A DNA stretch of 64,000 nt from Perognathus longimembris pacificus. Lineage: Eukaryota > Chordata > Mammalia > Rodentia > Heteromyidae. Shown here in pieces: positions 63,983 through 64,000 of this stretch. Numbering within the stretch: the first letter of the stretch is position 1; each line of letters opens with the position of its first letter. Below the pieces are notes generated by a model, which saw nothing but the letters and a program-made list of their open reading frames with translations, ran no database searches and had not been told where the DNA came from. Location of the stretch: positions 41,262,647 to 41,326,646 of the forward strand of contig NC_063171.1 of NCBI RefSeq assembly GCF_023159225.1. Reading direction: 5' to 3'. The position numbers and the translations under genes were made by a program.

Positions 63983-64000
63983 GGGGCTGGGAATGTGGCT
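63983..64000 (+). mobile_element. Start of an IDL-Geo SINE cut by the window end
   Basis: GGGGCTGGGAATGTGGCT, the first 18 bases of the left half. Confidence 0.75.

Larger units (their letters stand above)
63145..63985 (+). mobile_element. LINE-1-like 3' end with three SINEs
   Basis: GGTACAACATGGTGACTGTA to AAAATCACCAAGATTAGAAG matches the mammalian L1 3' UTR arrangement. It continues after each SINE and ends ATAACAATTAAAAG. Confidence 0.65.

Noticed and set aside
60660..64000. SLC39A1 coding exons expected by synteny
   Set aside because: No ZIP-family peptide seen in any frame; the gene probably lies mostly beyond the window.

Overview
The window is nuclear DNA from a rodent, most likely a geomyoid (kangaroo rat, pocket mouse or pocket gopher). 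Genes have spliced exons with GT/AG sites, and the DNA is saturated with two related dimeric SINEs. One has a tRNA-Ala-like left half (A box TGGCCTAGTGG, B box GGTTCGATTCC) and a distinctive right half ('Geo'). It matches my memory of IDL-Geo, a SINE described only from Geomyoidea. The other joins the same right half to a 7SL/Alu-like left half. The lineage call rests on recall of that SINE, not on a search.

Five protein genes lie in the order NUP210L(+, 3' part only), RPS27(-), RAB13(+), JTB(+), CREB3L4(-). This is the human 1q21.3 block read in the opposite direction. RPS27, RAB13, JTB and CREB3L4 have complete, in-frame coding sequences of 84, 203, 145 and 395 codons, each close to or equal to the human length. 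NUP210L contributes its last 13 coding exons (653 codons, ending in the transmembrane segment and tail).

Layout: 1-26.9 kb, NUP210L exons in large repeat-rich introns; 27.1-28.6 kb, RPS27 with a TOP-type start and ETS/YY1 promoter motifs; 28.8-34.3 kb, intergenic repeats; 34.6-40.2 kb, RAB13 with a CpG-island promoter; 40.2-47.3 kb, repeats and an LTR; 47.9-52.57 kb, JTB with a CCAAT/ZNF143-motif CpG promoter; 53.0-59.3 kb, CREB3L4, tail-to-tail with JTB; 60.4-60.66 kb, a CCAAT/E-box-rich unique segment that may be the CREB3L4 upstream promoter; 61-64 kb, repeats and a LINE 3' end.

The genes are not a functional pathway. They are conserved neighbours: a nuclear-pore membrane protein paralogue, a ribosomal protein, a junctional trafficking GTPase, a small membrane protein and a membrane-bound bZIP factor. 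I found no new gene system. The novelty is in the repeats: a tRNA-like reading of the 'Geo' monomer, nested insertions that can be dated by their target-site duplications, same-site repeat insertions leaving three copies of one duplication, an LTR ending 27 bp before the last JTB exon, and a solo LTR with a 4-bp target duplication in RAB13 intron 2. Repeat coordinates are accurate to a few bases only; exon coordinates were checked for frame and splice sites.
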